From positions 3,906,001 through 3,970,000 of the forward strand of contig NZ_JAPNKA010000001.1 in NCBI RefSeq assembly GCF_026626635.1: a stretch of 64,000 nucleotides of DNA, read 5' to 3'. Both the position numbers and the translations under genes were made by a program. Positions 35,018-43,774 of this stretch are shown here, piece by piece. The number at the start of each line of letters is the position of its first letter. The first letter of the stretch is position 1. This DNA is from Archangium lansingense. Its GTDB lineage: Bacteria; Myxococcota; Myxococcia; Myxococcales; Myxococcaceae. Under the pieces are notes generated by a model. It searched no databases, was not told where the DNA came from, and saw only the letters and a list, made by a program, of their open reading frames with translations.

Positions 35018-36421
35018 ATGCTCGCCACGCTCGTCGTCATTGCCCTCGTAGTGCAGGACCAGGCGCCCCTGCGCGCTGCTCCCCAGGACTCCGCCGCCCG
35101 ACAGGCCACGCTCTGGCAGGGCGAGTGGCTCGAGGTCCGCGGGGAACGGCAGGGGTTCCTCCAGGTGTACGACCATCGCCGCGAGCGCCCCGGCTATGTG
35201 CGTGCACACCAGGTGCGCGTCTACCGCCTGGATGAGACGAGCGTGGCCCGGCTCCAGGCCGTGGTGGAGTTCCTGAAGGACTCGCCGGGCTCGGAGGCGC
35301 TGGGCATCGGCCACGCGGCGGCGCTGCTGCGCGCGGCACCTGCCTCGCAGGTGGGGCCGGAGCTCTTCGACGCACTGGGCACGCTTGCGGAACGCCTTGC
35401 CCGGCGCGCTACCTCGAATAAGACCAACGACGCGGCCCTGGCGGCACACCTCGACGTGGCCGCCAGCTATGGGGTGAAGCTCGTCAGCTTCGAGCGCGAG
35501 GGTCGTACCCGCGTCTGCTACGACGGCGAGGCCTTCCGACGCATCCTGGCGCTCGGGGGCAGTCCCGAGGCGCGTGTCCGGGCGGCGCTTGCCCTGACGC
35601 GGCCGGAGTGCATCGATCCGGCGACGGGCCCGGTGGAACTGCAGTCCTTGAATGAGTGGCGGAGCTCGGTGCTGGAGCAGGTGGACACGGCGAAGCTGCC
35701 GGCGTACCTGGCCAACCGGCTGCACCTGCGGCGGGCGGAAGTGTACGCGGCGCTGGCGTACCAGTTCTCCCGCCGGGGCGAGGCACAGCGCGGCGCGAAG
35801 GCGAGTGAGCAGTCGGTGGAGGCGCTGGCGCGCGTGCTGAAGGCGGAGCTGGCCGAGGAGGACAAGTCGGCCTACGCTGCTGCTGCGGTACGGGTGGGAG
35901 CCTCGCGCCATGCGGTGGAGCCCGCGCAGGAGCGGCCGGGTTCCGGGCCCGTGCTCGAGCTGACCCAGGGGCAGCCGGGTGAGACGTGTATGCGCCTGGT
36001 GGATGCGAAGGACCCCAAGTCGGTGCTGTCCGAGCGCTGCACCTACGGGCTGGTGTGGCCGGGCTCCGTGCGGCGCTCGGCGCAGGGCTCGGCGGTGACG
36101 GTGGCTGTGCAGATGCTCGAGAGCTGGACCGAGCTGTGGGTCTTCCACCAGGAGGGTGGGGCGTGGGTGCTGGATACGGTGGCTCCCGCGGCCACGGAAC
36201 CGGTGCTCGGTTACGTGGAGTTGGCGGGCTTCTCCCCGGACGGCTCTCGGGTGCTGGTGGCCCGCGAGGCCCTGGTGGAGGGCCGGGTGAAGTCCTCCTT
36301 CCAGATGCTCAAGCGCGAGACGCTGGTGCCGGAGAAGAGCGCCGAGCGCGTCGAGGACTTCGGCTCCTTCCAACGGTGGAGCTCCGCCGACTGGCGCGGC
36401 CGCACCGTGGCCGTGCGCTGA
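35018..36421 (+). CDS. Hypothetical secreted protein in operon with SPFH gene
   Basis: ATG 35018 follows the SPFH stop by four bases and has GGAGGAG eight bases upstream. The 467-aa protein begins with a short hydrophobic leader (MLATLVVIALVVQDQAP). An SH3-like stretch follows (WLEVRGERQGFLQVYDHRRE, then RPGYVRAHQVRVY), then a helical region (AAYLANRLHLRRAEVYAALAY-like), and a beta-rich C-terminal half with ELWVFHQEGGAWVLDTVAP and FSPDGSRVLVARE, reminiscent of propeller blades. The closest motif is a bacterial SH3-type wall or ligand-binding unit. I do not recognise a named family. Operon position suggests a role at the same envelope structure as the SPFH protein. Confidence 0.75.
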   Translation: MLATLVVIALVVQDQAPLRAAPQDSAARQATLWQGEWLEVRGERQGFLQVYDHRRERPGYVRAHQVRVYRLDETSVARLQAVVEFLKDSPGSEALGIGHAAALLRAAPASQVGPELFDALGTLAERLARRATSNKTNDAALAAHLDVAASYGVKLVSFEREGRTRVCYDGEAFRRILALGGSPEARVRAALALTRPECIDPATGPVELQSLNEWRSSVLEQVDTAKLPAYLANRLHLRRAEVYAALAYQFSRRGEAQRGAKASEQSVEALARVLKAELAEEDKSAYAAAAVRVGASRHAVEPAQERPGSGPVLELTQGQPGETCMRLVDAKDPKSVLSERCTYGLVWPGSVRRSAQGSAVTVAVQMLESWTELWVFHQEGGAWVLDTVAPAATEPVLGYVELAGFSPDGSRVLVAREALVEGRVKSSFQMLKRETLVPEKSAERVEDFGSFQRWSSADWRGRTVAVR

Positions 36422-36425
36422 CGTC

Positions 36426-36446
36426 CCCTCTCCCAGAGGGAGAGGG
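36426..36446. terminator. CCCTCTCCC/GGGAGAGGG hairpin between convergent genes
   Basis: A perfect 9-bp stem with a 3-base loop (AGA) between the stop of the gene ending at 36421 and that of the patatin gene ending at 36460. The same arm sequence recurs in the larger palindrome at 40714-40799, again between convergent genes. Confidence 0.6.
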
Positions 36447-36459
36447 AGCATGCGCAACG

Positions 36460-39012
36460 CTAGAACCGCCAGCCGGCTCCGAGTAGCAGTCCCACCGCCT
36501 CGAACTTCTGGGGCGCGTCGGCGCCGGTGGTGGTGGGCACGTACAGCGGCGAAGTGGCTCGCCCCCGGTCCAGGTAGAGCCGCGGGCGCAGGCTGATCTC
36601 CAGGTGCTCGGCGGCGACCAGCATCAGTGCTCCCTCCACCGCGAAGCGCACCGCGGCCCACTTGCCCGTGTCGGGGAGGTACGACGCCTCCGTGAGCAGG
36701 CCCAGGCCCGCCTCGAATCGGATGGGCGGCAGGCCAAACCCGAAGGCGCCGCTGACGTAGGCCGCCGTGTCGAAGTCCGCGGGGCTCTCGCCACCGGAGA
36801 ACCGCACCGACTCTCCGTAGGACGCACGCACACCCGTGCGCAGCCGCAGCTCCTTCTCCTTCCAGTGCATCAACGACGGCGAGACCGCGAGCTCAAGACC
36901 TCCCGAGGTGATGCCCACGAGGGAGTAGAACGGAACCGGCTGGTAGGCGATGGCGCTGTCCAGCGCGAGCTTGGTTCCCACCCCGAACCCCATCTGCTGC
37001 GAACGCGGCTGCTTGTGCGTGAGCTCCGTCACCGCATCCCCGAAGACCTGACGGAACTTGCCCTGGAGTGCACTGGCCGTCTGCCCCTTCAGCAGTCCCG
37101 AGCGGAAGACATAGCCCCGTGTCGCGAGGGCCTCCGTGAAGCGCTCGAACTTGTTGCTCTGCGACAGCGTCGGATCCCTCCTCAGCTTCCGGGAGACGGC
37201 CATGAGCGACAGGATGTTCCGGCTCTCCTCCGTCTGGAGCTTGCCGCACGCGGGCATCGTCGCCGGCTCGTCGGTATCCGACTGCTCGAAGGCCAGGAAG
37301 CAGTCGAAGAGGGGAGAGTCCACCCCCACCGTCGTCGGCGGCGACTCGGGGTTCGCGTGCGCCAGCTCCTCGAACAGGATGCGGGTGTCCGACTCCTTCG
37401 ACACGAAGTGCCAGGCGTCCACCATTCCTCGGTGGAAGTCGAAGGTGCGGAAGTCCTCGTCCAGGAAGGCACTCATGGCGAGCAGGTACTCGCCCGACAG
37501 CGGCGCATGGCGCACCGGCACGTCGATGCGCTCGCGGACCTCCGGCTCCGTCTCCAGCGTGTCCATGAGCTGGGCGCTCATCGCCGTGCCAGCAAATCCC
37601 GCCAGTAGGTCCTCGTAGGTGGACAGCAGGCCGGGGCCCGCGAAGGGCTGCTGCTCCTCGGGGGCCCACTTCCAGTCAACGGCGTTGGGATCGAAGTAGA
37701 GGAAGCGGTGGCTCCCCCGCAGGGACGGCGTCTCCCATTGGGACATCCGCAGCGCCAGGTCCAGCGGGTTGTTGTTGTAGATGCCGCCATCGGCGAACCG
37801 GGACGTGGTGTCCTCGACCCAGGTGTTCGTCCGCGTGTCGAAGTAGCGATGGGGGATGACGCGCGGCTCGAAGGCGGTGGGAAACGCCCCCGAGGCGGCC
37901 ACCATGTTGAAGACGTTCTCCACGGGAATGGGCCCCCCCTCTGGCTGGGCCAGCCTGGGGTAGAACGTGGGGCCGGGCGGCGGCTGCCCATCACAGCCCG
38001 GGAAGGGGCAGAACTCGGGGGAGCGCTGGGCTTCTCCCTGGGCGGTGAGCAGGAACTTCTCGGTGAAGCGCGCCAGGCGGAGCTTCTCTCCCGTGGAGCC
38101 TCGGAGGTCAGCGGCCTGGGCGAGATCGATCTCCCGGCTCTCGAGGCGGGTGGTCGTCGCGCCCAGGGAGAACCTGCAGCGCTGCCAGCCGTTGGGATCC
38201 AGGGTCTTGAGGCGGTCGATGGCGTCCATGATGGGCTTGGACGAGAAGGTGTGGTCGTTGCCTACGCTCCCCGGCTGGAGCAGCGTCTCCAGGGCGAGCG
38301 TGTTCCAGGTCTGGAAGAAGAGGCTCTTGCTGGGGGTCCGCTCCGGTGCGCGGCAGCCCGCGTACGCCGAGAGCAGGGCATTCACCGAGCCCGCCGATGC
38401 GCCCGTGACGATGGTGAAGCCGCTGGGCGGATCTTCCGGCAGCTCGAGCCCGAACTTCTTCAGCGAGGCCCGGTGCTCGGAGCCTATCGAGCGCAGCACC
38501 CCGGCGCGGTCGTGGAGGAACAGGGTGTAGTAGTAGAGGAAGCCCGCCTGGTACGAGCCCAGGCTCACGCCCCCGGAGACGACGAGAGCGGGTGGGGCGC
38601 CCACCCGATTGCCGAACCGGATGATGCCCTGGCGGAGGTGCTCGCTCAGACGGAGGCTGATTTTCTGCCCCCCCTTCTGGAGGGACTCGGAGCGCCCCCC
38701 GCTGAGCGCCTCGAGGTCCTCGATGAGCTCCGAGAAGAGGTGCGGGTTCTCGCGGATGAACCCCGGGAGCGCGGCGTGGAGCGCCCGGGCCTCCGTGGCG
38801 AGCGCATCCCCTCGGAGCGTAGGGCCCGCGAGGGCTTCCATCCGGGCTCCATGGCTCTCGATGGCCTGCTGGGCCGTTGTCAGCTCCGCCTCCAGGTGAG
38901 AGGCGATCCGGGTAGGGTCGAGAGGCGCCGGAGCGGCGGGAGGTGCCGCGAGCGCCGGGGAGAGTGCGAGCAGCGCCATGGCGCAGTGCACCCAAGGAAT
39001 GATGGCTTTCAT
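36460..39012 (-). CDS. Patatin-like phospholipase with C-terminal beta-rich (barrel-like) region
   Basis: The 850-aa protein starts at ATG 39012 and has a signal peptide (WVHCAMALLALSPALAAPP). The patatin core has the oxyanion-hole glycine loop VVSGGVSLGSYQAGF (144-158), the nucleophile elbow GASAGSVN (Ser206) and the dyad Asp in FADGGIYNNNPLDLAL. The last ~200 residues alternate polar and aromatic residues in strand-like runs (FEAGLGLLTEASYLP, LEISLRPRLYLDRG) and end in F (GAGWRF), as in outer-membrane barrels. Such fusions resemble the PlpD-type autotransporter design, so surface display or secretion of a lipase is inferred; no POTRA segment was recognised. Expected activity is hydrolysis of phospholipid acyl esters. 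Confidence 0.88.
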   Translation of the reverse strand: MKAIIPWVHCAMALLALSPALAAPPAAPAPLDPTRIASHLEAELTTAQQAIESHGARMEALAGPTLRGDALATEARALHAALPGFIRENPHLFSELIEDLEALSGGRSESLQKGGQKISLRLSEHLRQGIIRFGNRVGAPPALVVSGGVSLGSYQAGFLYYYTLFLHDRAGVLRSIGSEHRASLKKFGLELPEDPPSGFTIVTGASAGSVNALLSAYAGCRAPERTPSKSLFFQTWNTLALETLLQPGSVGNDHTFSSKPIMDAIDRLKTLDPNGWQRCRFSLGATTTRLESREIDLAQAADLRGSTGEKLRLARFTEKFLLTAQGEAQRSPEFCPFPGCDGQPPPGPTFYPRLAQPEGGPIPVENVFNMVAASGAFPTAFEPRVIPHRYFDTRTNTWVEDTTSRFADGGIYNNNPLDLALRMSQWETPSLRGSHRFLYFDPNAVDWKWAPEEQQPFAGPGLLSTYEDLLAGFAGTAMSAQLMDTLETEPEVRERIDVPVRHAPLSGEYLLAMSAFLDEDFRTFDFHRGMVDAWHFVSKESDTRILFEELAHANPESPPTTVGVDSPLFDCFLAFEQSDTDEPATMPACGKLQTEESRNILSLMAVSRKLRRDPTLSQSNKFERFTEALATRGYVFRSGLLKGQTASALQGKFRQVFGDAVTELTHKQPRSQQMGFGVGTKLALDSAIAYQPVPFYSLVGITSGGLELAVSPSLMHWKEKELRLRTGVRASYGESVRFSGGESPADFDTAAYVSGAFGFGLPPIRFEAGLGLLTEASYLPDTGKWAAVRFAVEGALMLVAAEHLEISLRPRLYLDRGRATSPLYVPTTTGADAPQKFEAVGLLLGAGWRF

Positions 39013-39200
39013 GTGCCCCCTGTATTGGATGGGCCACGGCCCACCTGGAGGCGCAGCCTAGCAGCCCGTGCTTCCGTGCCGCTCGGCCGGGGGGGAGGCA
39101 GGCGCCAGGGCTTTGACGCGATGCGGCTCGCCCGAGACAGACCGCTCCGCATCGGGTCCGGTATAGTTTCGCGCGCATTCCGTTGCTCTCAGGGACCTCC

Positions 39201-39845
39201 ATGCGCCGTCCGTCGTTCTCCCCGCAGAGGCGTGGCTTCTCGCTCATCGAGCTGATGATCGTCGTGGCCATCATCGGCATCCTCGCCGCGGTGGCCATTC
39301 CGAACTTCCTCAAGTTCCAGGCTCGCGCGAAGCAGGCGGAGGCCAAGGCCAACCTGCGCACCTGGTTCACCACCCAGCGCTCCTATCTGCAGGAGAAGGG
39401 CACCTATGCGGAAGCCCATGGGACCGTCGGCTTCTCGCCGGAGCGTGGCAACCGCTACGCCTACTACTTCGCGCCCACCCGCACCTGTGAGGAGCGCAAG
39501 GCGGATGGCTCCATCACCCGGCCCGACCTCGCCAACTGCATCACCGTGGACGAGGCGAAGTTCAAGGTCCCCACCTCCACTCCGGCCCCCATGCCGGTCA
39601 GCTTCAGCTGGACCACGGGCGAGGGCGAGGCACCTAAGTCTCCCGGCATCTCGGGCACGTGCCCCGGCTGCAACATCGACGCGTTCGCCGTAGGCGAGTT
39701 GGACAACGAGCCGGGCGGCCTGGACACCTGGCACGTCGCCACCAAGGACGCGAAGTTGAGCACTCCCCCCTGTGGCAACAGTGACGTGATGATCGTCGCG
39801 GGCGTGCCCTTCAATACCTACAACGACGTCGACTGCGACCAGTGA
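39201..39845 (+). CDS. Type IV prepilin / pseudopilin (PilA-like)
   Basis: ATG 39201 follows AGGGACCTCC and gives 214 aa. The class III leader is cut at RRG|FSLIELMIVVAIIGILA, with Phe +1 and Glu +5, followed by the AVAIPNFLKFQARAKQAEAK helix typical of type IVa pilins. The head domain contains NRYAYYFAPTRTCEE, a CPGCNID loop and a late Cys pair (PPCGNSD ... DVDCDQ) that may form the D-loop disulfide. It is probably a minor or alternative pilin, since a main pilA usually lies near pilR/pilS and the pilus motor genes, which are absent here. Its TGA overlaps the GTG start of the following gene by four bases. Confidence 0.92.
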   Translation: MRRPSFSPQRRGFSLIELMIVVAIIGILAAVAIPNFLKFQARAKQAEAKANLRTWFTTQRSYLQEKGTYAEAHGTVGFSPERGNRYAYYFAPTRTCEERKADGSITRPDLANCITVDEAKFKVPTSTPAPMPVSFSWTTGEGEAPKSPGISGTCPGCNIDAFAVGELDNEPGGLDTWHVATKDAKLSTPPCGNSDVMIVAGVPFNTYNDVDCDQ

Positions 39846-40708
39846 CGGGACAGCCGCCACCTTCCGGGGAGTTGCCCACGGCGAAGGAGCTGGAGCTGTA
39901 CGCCGTGGGAGCGCCGCCCGTGCCGAGGCTGTTGCTGTCGTCCGGCAGCGAGGCCCTGGCCATGCTCGTGCGCCGGGGCTTCCAGCCCACCGTGGCCCCG
40001 TTGGATTTGCCTTTTCCGTCGGACATCGAGGGTGAGGCGGCCGAGCGGCTCGCGGAGCAGCTCAGTCACTACTCCGTTCGCCTCTTCCTTCGGGGCGCCA
40101 TCCTTCGGCGCGGCAGCTTCTCTCCCACCGAGGCCACGCGCTACGTCGGGGCCGCGCAGGCCGCGAAGACCGCCGAGACGTTGGTGGAGCTCGGGCTCGC
40201 CGAGCGTGAGGACGGCGGGCGCTATCGCCTGCGCTACCCGGCTCACAACTTCGGCGGCACGCTGGAGTGGTACGTGGCGCGCGAGCTGCGCAGGCGGCTG
40301 GGCTTCGACGTGGCCGTGGGGGTGAAGTTCCACGCGCCCGAGGTGGGCGGCGATCTGGATGTGGTGGCTGCCGCGGAGGGCCGGCTCCTCTACCTGGAGA
40401 TGAAGTCCTCGCCGCCCAAGCACCTGGCCGCGGACGAGGTGGGCGCCTTCTTCCGCCGCGTGCGCGTGCTGCGCCCCCACCTGGCCATCTTCGTCATGGA
40501 CACCGCGCTGCGCCTGTCCGACAAAGTGCTCCCGTTGCTCCAGGCCGAGCTGCGCACCCAGCCGCCCCCGCCTCCTCGGCGCGTGGTGCGCGAGGTGTGG
40601 GCTCTCACCCCGCATCTCTATGTCGTCAACGCGCGGCAGGACTTGATGGGCAACATCGCCGCCGCCATCGCCGAGGGATTGCGCGAGCTGTCTCCGCCCC
40701 CGCCGTGA
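39842..40708 (+). CDS. PD-(D/E)XK nuclease-like protein coupled to prepilin gene
   Basis: GTG 39842 overlaps the prepilin stop (GTGA 39842-39845), so the 288-aa product should be translationally coupled. Residues ~75-130 look like a winged helix (SPTEATRYVGAAQAAKTAET, LVELGLAERED). A restriction-endonuclease-like core follows: NFGGTLEWYVARELRRRLGF, then GGDLDVVAAAEGRLLYLEMK, giving the D...ExK catalytic set. It may cut or only bind DNA; the reason for pairing with a pilin is unknown. DNA uptake through the pilus is one possible link, but that is speculation. No signal peptide, so it is cytoplasmic. Confidence 0.8.
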   Translation: MTGQPPPSGELPTAKELELYAVGAPPVPRLLLSSGSEALAMLVRRGFQPTVAPLDLPFPSDIEGEAAERLAEQLSHYSVRLFLRGAILRRGSFSPTEATRYVGAAQAAKTAETLVELGLAEREDGGRYRLRYPAHNFGGTLEWYVARELRRRLGFDVAVGVKFHAPEVGGDLDVVAAAEGRLLYLEMKSSPPKHLAADEVGAFFRRVRVLRPHLAIFVMDTALRLSDKVLPLLQAELRTQPPPPPRRVVREVWALTPHLYVVNARQDLMGNIAAAIAEGLRELSPPPP

Positions 40709-40713
40709 GCGAT

Positions 40714-40799
40714 TCCCTCTCCCTCTGGGAGAGGGTCAGGGTGAGGGTCTACACGCGAGGACGACCCTCACCCCCCGCCCTCTCCCAGAGGGAGAGGGA
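40714..40799. repeat. Long imperfect palindrome (REP-like) between convergent genes
   Basis: The left arm 40714-40748 and right arm 40764-40799 are near-perfect reverse complements around a ~15-base centre; each arm itself contains the CCCTCTCCC/GGGAGAGGG stem also found at 36426-36446. It separates the ends of the genes at 40708 and 40803 and should act as a two-way terminator. The composition and nesting resemble REP-type dispersed intergenic repeats. Confidence 0.7.
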
Positions 40800-40802
40800 G
40801 CG

Positions 40803-42806
40803 TCAGCGATCCGCCTCTGGCTGTTGCTGGTGGCTCACCACGCGCTCGGCCTGCTTGCCCACCAGCTCCGAGTAGTGGTCGTGCCGCATCACGAAGCTGC
40901 CCAGGCCAGAGGAGGCCGAGCGCAACTCCACGATGAAGCCCTGCATCTCCGCCTGGGGGATATAGGCGGTGAGCACCTCCCAGCCGGGTATCTCCGGGTT
41001 CGTATCGAAGCCGAGAATCTGTCCCCGGCGGCTGGTGACGAGCCGCTGTGCCCGCGGAATGGCCTCGTGCGGCACATGGATGCCCACCTGGAGGATGGGC
41101 TCGAGCAACACCGGATCCAGCTTGGGCAACACCTCCACCATGGCCAGGCGTCCGGTGGTGCGGAAGGCCTGATCCGAGCTGTCCACCGAGTGGTAGGTGC
41201 CACCGGTGAGGGTGACCTCCACGTCCACCACGGGGAAGCCGAGCGGCCCTCGTTTCAGGCCGTCCTTCACGCCTTCCTCCACCGCGGGGATGTACTGCCG
41301 GGGGACAGCTCCGCCCACCACGGCCGAGGTGAAGCGGAAGCCCTCTCCATGGGGCAGCGGCTTCACGTCCACCACGACGTCGCCGAACTGTCCGTGCCCA
41401 CCGGATTGCCGCTTGAAGCGCGCATGGTGCGAGCCCGTCCGGCGGATCGTCTCCCGGTAGGGAATGGGCAGCGGGCGCGTCACCACGGGGACCCGCATGC
41501 GCGTGCGCAGGTGCTCGACGGCCTCGCGCAGGTGCATCTCTCCCTGTCCGCCGAGCAGCAGCATCTGCGTGTCCGCCTCCTGGTCCACCGACAGGGAGGG
41601 GTCTTCCTCCACCAACCGCGCCAGGGCGCTCGTCAGCTTCACATCATCCGTGCGCTTCTCGGCGACGATGGCGATCTGGTGCACCGGTGGGGGAGCCAGG
41701 GGCCAGCCCTTGGGCGTGTACGCGCTCTCGGCATCCGTCAGCTCACCCGTACGCAACGCGTCCACCCGGGCTATTGTCACCACCTCGCCCTCGCGGGCCG
41801 TGCCAGCGGACGTCTGCTTCGTTCCGTGCACTCTCTGCACGCCTCCCACCCGGTTGCTGGCCAGCGAGTCTCCCTCGCGCAGCTCGCCGCGCCAGATGCG
41901 CACCATGGACAGCTTGCCCACGTGCGGCTGGTGCTGCGTCTTGAAGGACTGCGCCAGCACGGGGCTCTGGATGGAAATGCCCAGGCGCTCGCGCGTCTCC
42001 TGCACCGAGGGGACTTCGTGCCGCAGGCCCTTGAGCAGCCGCTCCAGGCCCAGGCCCTGTCCCGCGGAGCCGAGGAAGACGGGCACCAGCCGATCCTCAC
42101 GCAGCGCGCGCTCCAGTTGCCCGTAGAGGGCTTCCGGTGGAGGCACCACGTCCTCGAGGAGCTGTGCGAGCAGCGCGTCGTCCAGGTCCGCCAGCCGCTC
42201 GATGAGCTCGCGCCGTGCGGTCTCCTCACGGGGCTTGTCCGAGTCCGGCAGGGAGATGAGCGCGGGCTTGCCCTCCTTGCCCTGGCCCCATGCGCGCTCG
42301 CTCACCAGGTCCACCACACCCACCAGGTGCCCGCCCTCGCGCAGCGGTATCTCCCGCAGCACCAGCGGCCGGGACGAGACGCCCTGGAGTGACTCGAGCA
42401 TCTCGCGCACCGAGGCACCGCCATCCTCGAGCACATTGAGGAAGAGCAGGTGAGGGATGCGCCGTGCATCCAGGAAGGTGAAGAGCGGCGCCAGGGCCGC
42501 GGCGCGCTCGGGTGAGGCGTCGCACACCACCACGGCCGCATCGCTCACCATGAGGGCGTGGCGCGCCTCCTGGGTGAACTCCGGTGCGCCCGGGGCATCA
42601 ATGAAGGTCCACTCCTCTCCGAGGAAGCGCGTGTGCGCCACGGACAGCTCGAGCGTCATGCTCCGCCCGGTGTCCGTGCTGCTGCTTCCGGCTGTCCGTA
42701 TCTCTTCCGCACCCGTGGACCTCAACAGCGACTCGAACAGGGTCGTCTTGCCCACGCCCTGGGGTCCTACGAGGGTGACGACTCTCGGCGACGCGGGATG
42801 CTTCAT
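40803..42806 (-). CDS. Elongation factor G-like GTPase (EF-G paralogue)
   Basis: ATG 42806 has AGGAGGGCGAGG upstream; the product is 667 aa. Domain I shows G1 GPQGVGKTTL and G3 FIDAPGAPEF, then domain II, domain III (LGGQGEMHLREAVEHL), domain IV (FKRQSGGHGQFGDVVVDVKP) and domain V (GFIVELRSASSGLGSFVMRH). The order and length match EF-G-like paralogues. The G4 guanine-specificity motif NKxD is replaced by LNVLEDGG, so nucleotide specificity or GTPase cycling may be altered. Paralogues of this kind serve as recycling factors, quality-control factors or drug-resistance factors; main EF-G would be next to ribosomal protein genes, which are absent here. Confidence 0.9.
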   Translation of the reverse strand: MKHPASPRVVTLVGPQGVGKTTLFESLLRSTGAEEIRTAGSSSTDTGRSMTLELSVAHTRFLGEEWTFIDAPGAPEFTQEARHALMVSDAAVVVCDASPERAAALAPLFTFLDARRIPHLLFLNVLEDGGASVREMLESLQGVSSRPLVLREIPLREGGHLVGVVDLVSERAWGQGKEGKPALISLPDSDKPREETARRELIERLADLDDALLAQLLEDVVPPPEALYGQLERALREDRLVPVFLGSAGQGLGLERLLKGLRHEVPSVQETRERLGISIQSPVLAQSFKTQHQPHVGKLSMVRIWRGELREGDSLASNRVGGVQRVHGTKQTSAGTAREGEVVTIARVDALRTGELTDAESAYTPKGWPLAPPPVHQIAIVAEKRTDDVKLTSALARLVEEDPSLSVDQEADTQMLLLGGQGEMHLREAVEHLRTRMRVPVVTRPLPIPYRETIRRTGSHHARFKRQSGGHGQFGDVVVDVKPLPHGEGFRFTSAVVGGAVPRQYIPAVEEGVKDGLKRGPLGFPVVDVEVTLTGGTYHSVDSSDQAFRTTGRLAMVEVLPKLDPVLLEPILQVGIHVPHEAIPRAQRLVTSRRGQILGFDTNPEIPGWEVLTAYIPQAEMQGFIVELRSASSGLGSFVMRHDHYSELVGKQAERVVSHQQQPEADR

Positions 42807-43086
42807 CACCTCGCCCTCCTGCAGGCAGGTCTGCTCTGCAAGGAAGGTGGTTCTCTTCCCCACGCACGGGAAGCGCCGTCTCCAGCCCGGGCGAGGGCCT
42901 TCCTCCATGCTCGCCCGTTACGTCCGGTGCGCGACGGCGGCCTCGTCCTTTCGGGAGTGACGGTCAGGGGACTTCCGGAGATGGACGGATGGCGCCTTCC
43001 TGTGGCGATCAGGGGCCATGCTATGCTGCGGCGTGCGAGGGCCAGTTCGCCAGGTGTTCCCGCCTGAATGATGACGGAGTTGATGA

Positions 43087-43713
43087 ATGCGCCTCTACGT
43101 GGGGTGGTCGCTGATGTGCTCCTGGCTGTTGGCCTGTGCCAGTAGCCAGAGCGCGACCAGCGAGACACGGAACTACGGATTCAGAGGCAACTGGGTCTGG
43201 GTTCGGGGACCATGGGAGCAGGTCAAGCCATCCAGGGACGTTGATGAAGTCATCGATCAACTGTGTCCTGCCATCATGAGCCTTCCACTAGTTCAGAAGG
43301 GGGAATACGGCCAGGAGTACTGTGGGGCGCTCTACCTGCTGGATGGCTTCTACCATGCGAGTCATCCTTCTCCCCTCGGTGCCATGGTGCGAGTGACCGG
43401 GCGGGAGAGGAAGCAATGCAAGCCGCCGCGCTACGTGGAGGATGCTCGCGGGCAACCGACAACCCTGGCCGATTTTCACAGCCACCCCTGGGGGAACTCG
43501 CCCATGTCTCAACAGGATAGGAGAGGACCCAACCAGCTTTGGTCCATCCGTATCCAGTTCGATACCCGGTGCCGCGTCATGAAGTTGATCCCCTACCTCG
43601 ACGAGGAGCGCCCAGGCGAACTGTACGAGCGGCAAGGGAGGCTCTGGAAACTCATCGGGCTCATCAAGCCAGAGGACAAGGAATCCGGAATCGTGACGGC
43701 CGTCGATGGATGA
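43087..43713 (+). CDS. Putative lipoprotein with JAMM/MPN metalloprotease motif
   Basis: ATG 43087 has CGGAG eight bases upstream. The 208-aa protein has a lipobox (WLLAC, Cys17). Residues 131-144 read HSHPWGNSPMSQQD, an exact H-x-H-x7-S-x2-D JAMM zinc-site, preceded by a possible catalytic Glu (E77, GQEYCGALYLLDG) as in JAB/MPN peptidases. JAMM enzymes usually cut isopeptide or C-terminal peptide bonds in the cytoplasm, so a lipid-anchored periplasmic version is unusual. It could act on peptidoglycan stems or envelope proteins. The gene is followed at 61 bp by another small lipoprotein gene, probably co-transcribed. The motif is clear; activity is inferred. Confidence 0.78.
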   Translation: MRLYVGWSLMCSWLLACASSQSATSETRNYGFRGNWVWVRGPWEQVKPSRDVDEVIDQLCPAIMSLPLVQKGEYGQEYCGALYLLDGFYHASHPSPLGAMVRVTGRERKQCKPPRYVEDARGQPTTLADFHSHPWGNSPMSQQDRRGPNQLWSIRIQFDTRCRVMKLIPYLDEERPGELYERQGRLWKLIGLIKPEDKESGIVTAVDG

Positions 43714-43774
43714 GGCTCGGTCACTTCACGCGGATACCTGGTCCATCCACTTTCGCGAAGGAACTGGAGATTCG

